DNA from: Cylindrospermum sp. FACHB-282
Lineage (GTDB): Bacteria; Cyanobacteriota; Cyanobacteriia; Cyanobacteriales; Nostocaceae
Length of the DNA stretch: 64,000 nt
Assembly (NCBI RefSeq): GCF_014697195.1
Contig: NZ_JACJRJ010000003.1
Span: 1-64,000 of the forward strand
Direction of reading: 5' to 3'
Shown: positions 62,527-64,000 of the stretch, piece by piece
How the letters are laid out: every line of letters starts with the position of its first letter
How positions within the stretch are numbered: the stretch's first letter is position 1
Made by a program: the position numbers and the translations under genes
Notes under the pieces: generated by a model
What the model was told of the DNA's origin: nothing
The model's database searches: none
What the model saw: the letters and a program-made list of their open reading frames with translations, nothing else

Positions 62527-62558
62527 AAAGGCTCACGCAAAGGCGCAAAGGCGCAAAG
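62527..62558. repeat. Left arm of a perfect 32-bp inverted repeat
   Basis: AAAGGCTCACGCAAAGGCGC followed by AAAGGCGCAAAG is the exact reverse complement of 62983-63014. Internally it is built from GCAAAGGC heptamer-like units. Together the arms flank one gene. Confidence 0.9.
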
Positions 62559-62600
62559 GAAGGAGTTTTAAGTGCATCTTTGCGTCTTTGATGTGAGTTT

Positions 62601-62978
62601 CTATAAACGATTTACAACTCGCGAGATACCGTCTTTGATGAGGAAGGAGCCAAAGTTGATGAGTAAGCCAAGGCGTTTGTTAGCAAGGCAAAGGTAGGTT
62701 AGTAGTTGTTTTTTGTGTACTGGATGAATTGTTTCTACTGATTTGAGTTCGATAATTACCTTGTCTTCAACTATCAGGTCTGCTCGAAAGCCCACCTCTA
62801 AATGTACACGTTCGTAAACGACGGGTATCGGTTGTTCTGCTTCAACCCGCAATCCTCGCTTGTGCAACTCATATTCCAGAACCTTCTGATACACAGACTC
62901 CAGCAAGCCTGGCCCCAAAGTTTTGTGAACCTTGTAAGCTGCATCAACAATCTCCTTGGCAATCTCATTTTCATCCAT
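62601..62978 (-). CDS. GxxExxY-family protein (predicted PD-(D/E)XK-fold)
   Basis: A 125-residue protein from ATG 62978. The signature is LGPGLLESVYQKVLEYEL (GxxExxY, about 22-39). RADLIVEDKVIIELKSVE (about 69-86) carries the D...ExK acidic/Lys pattern of PD-(D/E)XK-fold nucleases, and a helix with TYLCLANKRLGLLINFG follows. Function is unknown; these genes are common in cyanobacteria and often multicopy. The frame upstream of the ATG encodes RNKGSRKGAKAQRK from the flanking repeat and is probably not translated. Flanked by a perfect inverted repeat, so it looks like a mobile cassette. Confidence 0.88.
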   Translation of the reverse strand: MDENEIAKEIVDAAYKVHKTLGPGLLESVYQKVLEYELHKRGLRVEAEQPIPVVYERVHLEVGFRADLIVEDKVIIELKSVETIHPVHKKQLLTYLCLANKRLGLLINFGSFLIKDGISRVVNRL

Positions 62979-62982
62979 CTTT

Positions 62983-63014
62983 CTTTGCGCCTTTGCGCCT
63001 TTGCGTGAGCCTTT
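62983..63014. repeat. Right arm of a perfect 32-bp inverted repeat
   Basis: CTTTGCGCCTTTGCGCCTTT followed by GCGTGAGCCTTT is the exact reverse complement of 62527-62558. Its last two bases overlap the bciB stop codon. Confidence 0.9.
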
Positions 63015-64000
63015 ATTCCGGTAATTTATACTGCCCAACGATCTGCTTCGCAAACTCCGGAACGTGCGCCTCCAACTTCTCTGGATGATTCCGCTTCACA
63101 TACAAATAATTTCGTGTGAAGTGGGAATCAATAGAAAACCGCGCATATTCTAAACCTTTGGGGCCGATTCTCTCAATCACTACACCCATGAGTTTTGCCG
63201 CCCACATTGGCAAGGTAACACCTTGATCATAAGCAGGAATACTTTGTTGTACGGCTTCTTTGCGGTTGCCTTGGGACATCACCGGCTGGGTGTCTAATTG
63301 GTCTTGCACCAAATTTAACATTTCTTTGCCTGTATCATTTCTGACTACAATCCATTGCCAGCGGAAGGGTGCGCCCATGTAGCCAACAACTAAATCTGCT
63401 AAGGAGTTGACGTAATCAAAGCAACTCATGCAGGAGGGGGCGAAAACATCTTTGAGTTGGTTGGTTTTTAAGCCGAAGAAGGGTACTGTTTCTGTTGAAC
63501 CGTCTTCATGCTTGAAATGCACCCGGTAGTCTTGCATGAACTCATAACTTACTACTGTATGAGGCGATCGGCTGGTGGTTTCTAAGAATTTTTGCAGTCC
63601 GGCGCGGGTAACGTTATCTACGCATGGTGTACCTAAAACATACAGTTTTTCTAAACCCAGTTGTTTTTCAACGGCTCGTAATGCTTGGATTTGGCAACCT
63701 ACACCAATGACTAATAACCGCTTCATTCCCGATTTTTCTATCTGTTCTAATACGGAAAGGTTGGGAGAAAGGGTGGGTTTATTTACTCGCGCTGCTAGTA
63801 TTTCTTCGGGGGTGCGGGCGATAATTGGCATGGGTTGAAAGCGGTCTTCTTTGGTGTTTTGCACGCAAACGACGCCTTCAACTAAGCCACGATTCAGCAT
63901 TTCAATGGCGATGCTGCTAACGATTCCTGTCCATTGTGCGCCTTCGATGGGTTCTTGTTTCCGCGCCGCTATCATGTCTTGATGAACACCAAAGTATACT
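63013..64000 (-). CDS. bciB: BciB-type 8-vinyl reductase, 5' end outside the window
   Basis: A member of the F420-hydrogenase/dehydrogenase beta-subunit family that in cyanobacteria acts as ferredoxin-dependent divinyl (proto)chlorophyllide 8-vinyl reductase. The frame stays open to base 64000, reading VYFGVHQDMIAARKQEPIEG, so the Met at 63975 is internal. Visible motifs: GAQWTGIVSSIAIEMLN, VIGVGCQIQALRAVE, LGTPCVDNVTRAGL, and the Fe-S cysteines in FAPSCMSCFDYVNSLADLVV. About 70 N-terminal residues with further cysteines are missing. The related 7-hydroxymethyl-chlorophyll reductase is a possible alternative. Confidence 0.88.
   Translation of the reverse strand, partial: VYFGVHQDMIAARKQEPIEGAQWTGIVSSIAIEMLNRGLVEGVVCVQNTKEDRFQPMPIIARTPEEILAARVNKPTLSPNLSVLEQIEKSGMKRLLVIGVGCQIQALRAVEKQLGLEKLYVLGTPCVDNVTRAGLQKFLETTSRSPHTVVSYEFMQDYRVHFKHEDGSTETVPFFGLKTNQLKDVFAPSCMSCFDYVNSLADLVVGYMGAPFRWQWIVVRNDTGKEMLNLVQDQLDTQPVMSQGNRKEAVQQSIPAYDQGVTLPMWAAKLMGVVIERIGPKGLEYARFSIDSHFTRNYLYVKRNHPEKLEAHVPEFAKQIVGQYKLPE

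Overview
The window is chromosomal DNA from a filamentous, heterocyst-type cyanobacterium of the Nostoc/Anabaena group. The evidence is dense GCGATCGC (HIP1-type) octamers, heptanucleotide tandem repeats (TAGTCAT, AATTCAA, ATTTTGA) between genes, and the gene set: nblA, petJ, psbZ, a BciB-type vinyl reductase, a kdp operon with a short KdpD, and a desC-desA-desB cluster. No rRNA, CRISPR array or prophage was seen.

Layout. 1-594: 3'-truncated IS605-type tnpB. 0.7-5.1 kb: truB, a small conserved gene, an ABC1-family kinase and a PP2C phosphatase. 5.7 kb: nblA with a leader that holds well-spaced small ORFs. 6.4-10.3 kb: Ser/Thr kinase, a conserved protein, a gene-free but strongly structured block (8.65-8.87 kb), and anmK. 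10.5-16.7 kb: kdpA-kdpB-kdpF/G-kdpC-kdpD on the minus strand, then a divergent histidine kinase and NarL-type regulator (17.4-19.3 kb). 19.7-26.5 kb: alpha/beta hydrolase, an RCC-reductase homologue, priA, a group 2 sigma factor and a GNAT. 26.7-30.5 kb: petJ, a TPR lipoprotein-like/secreted protein and a TonB-dependent receptor; petJ and the receptor share an almost identical 18-bp palindrome-bearing element upstream. 30.7-38.1 kb: YciI-like protein, DHH-CBS-CCA-adding fusion, psbZ-ribH, tRNA-Gly(GCC), and a ProA-like protein that has lost its catalytic cysteine.

38.2-41.1 kb is an AT-rich accessory island: a four-gene operon (P-loop NTPase, a possible degenerate partner, and two small overlapping genes with TTG starts), followed by a gene remnant and a tandemly duplicated palindromic element. 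This is the best candidate for an undescribed system, possibly defence, but its function is not shown by sequence alone.

41.4-57.0 kb is a carbohydrate region: a glycosyltransferase-UDP-galactopyranose mutase fusion, a GH1-RmlD fusion, GH43, PhyH dioxygenase, cupin, galactokinase, an M24-fold protein lacking metal ligands, galT and a GH2 glycosidase. The galactose genes are split by a second tnpB element with a divergent ribbon-helix-helix-like gene and by a VapBC-type toxin-antitoxin pair. 57.7-61.2 kb: desB, desA, desC. 61.3-64.0 kb: a PLP lyase-fold protein, a GxxExxY gene flanked by a perfect 32-bp inverted repeat, and a 5'-truncated bciB.

All functional names come from reading motifs and recalling families; no database search was run.
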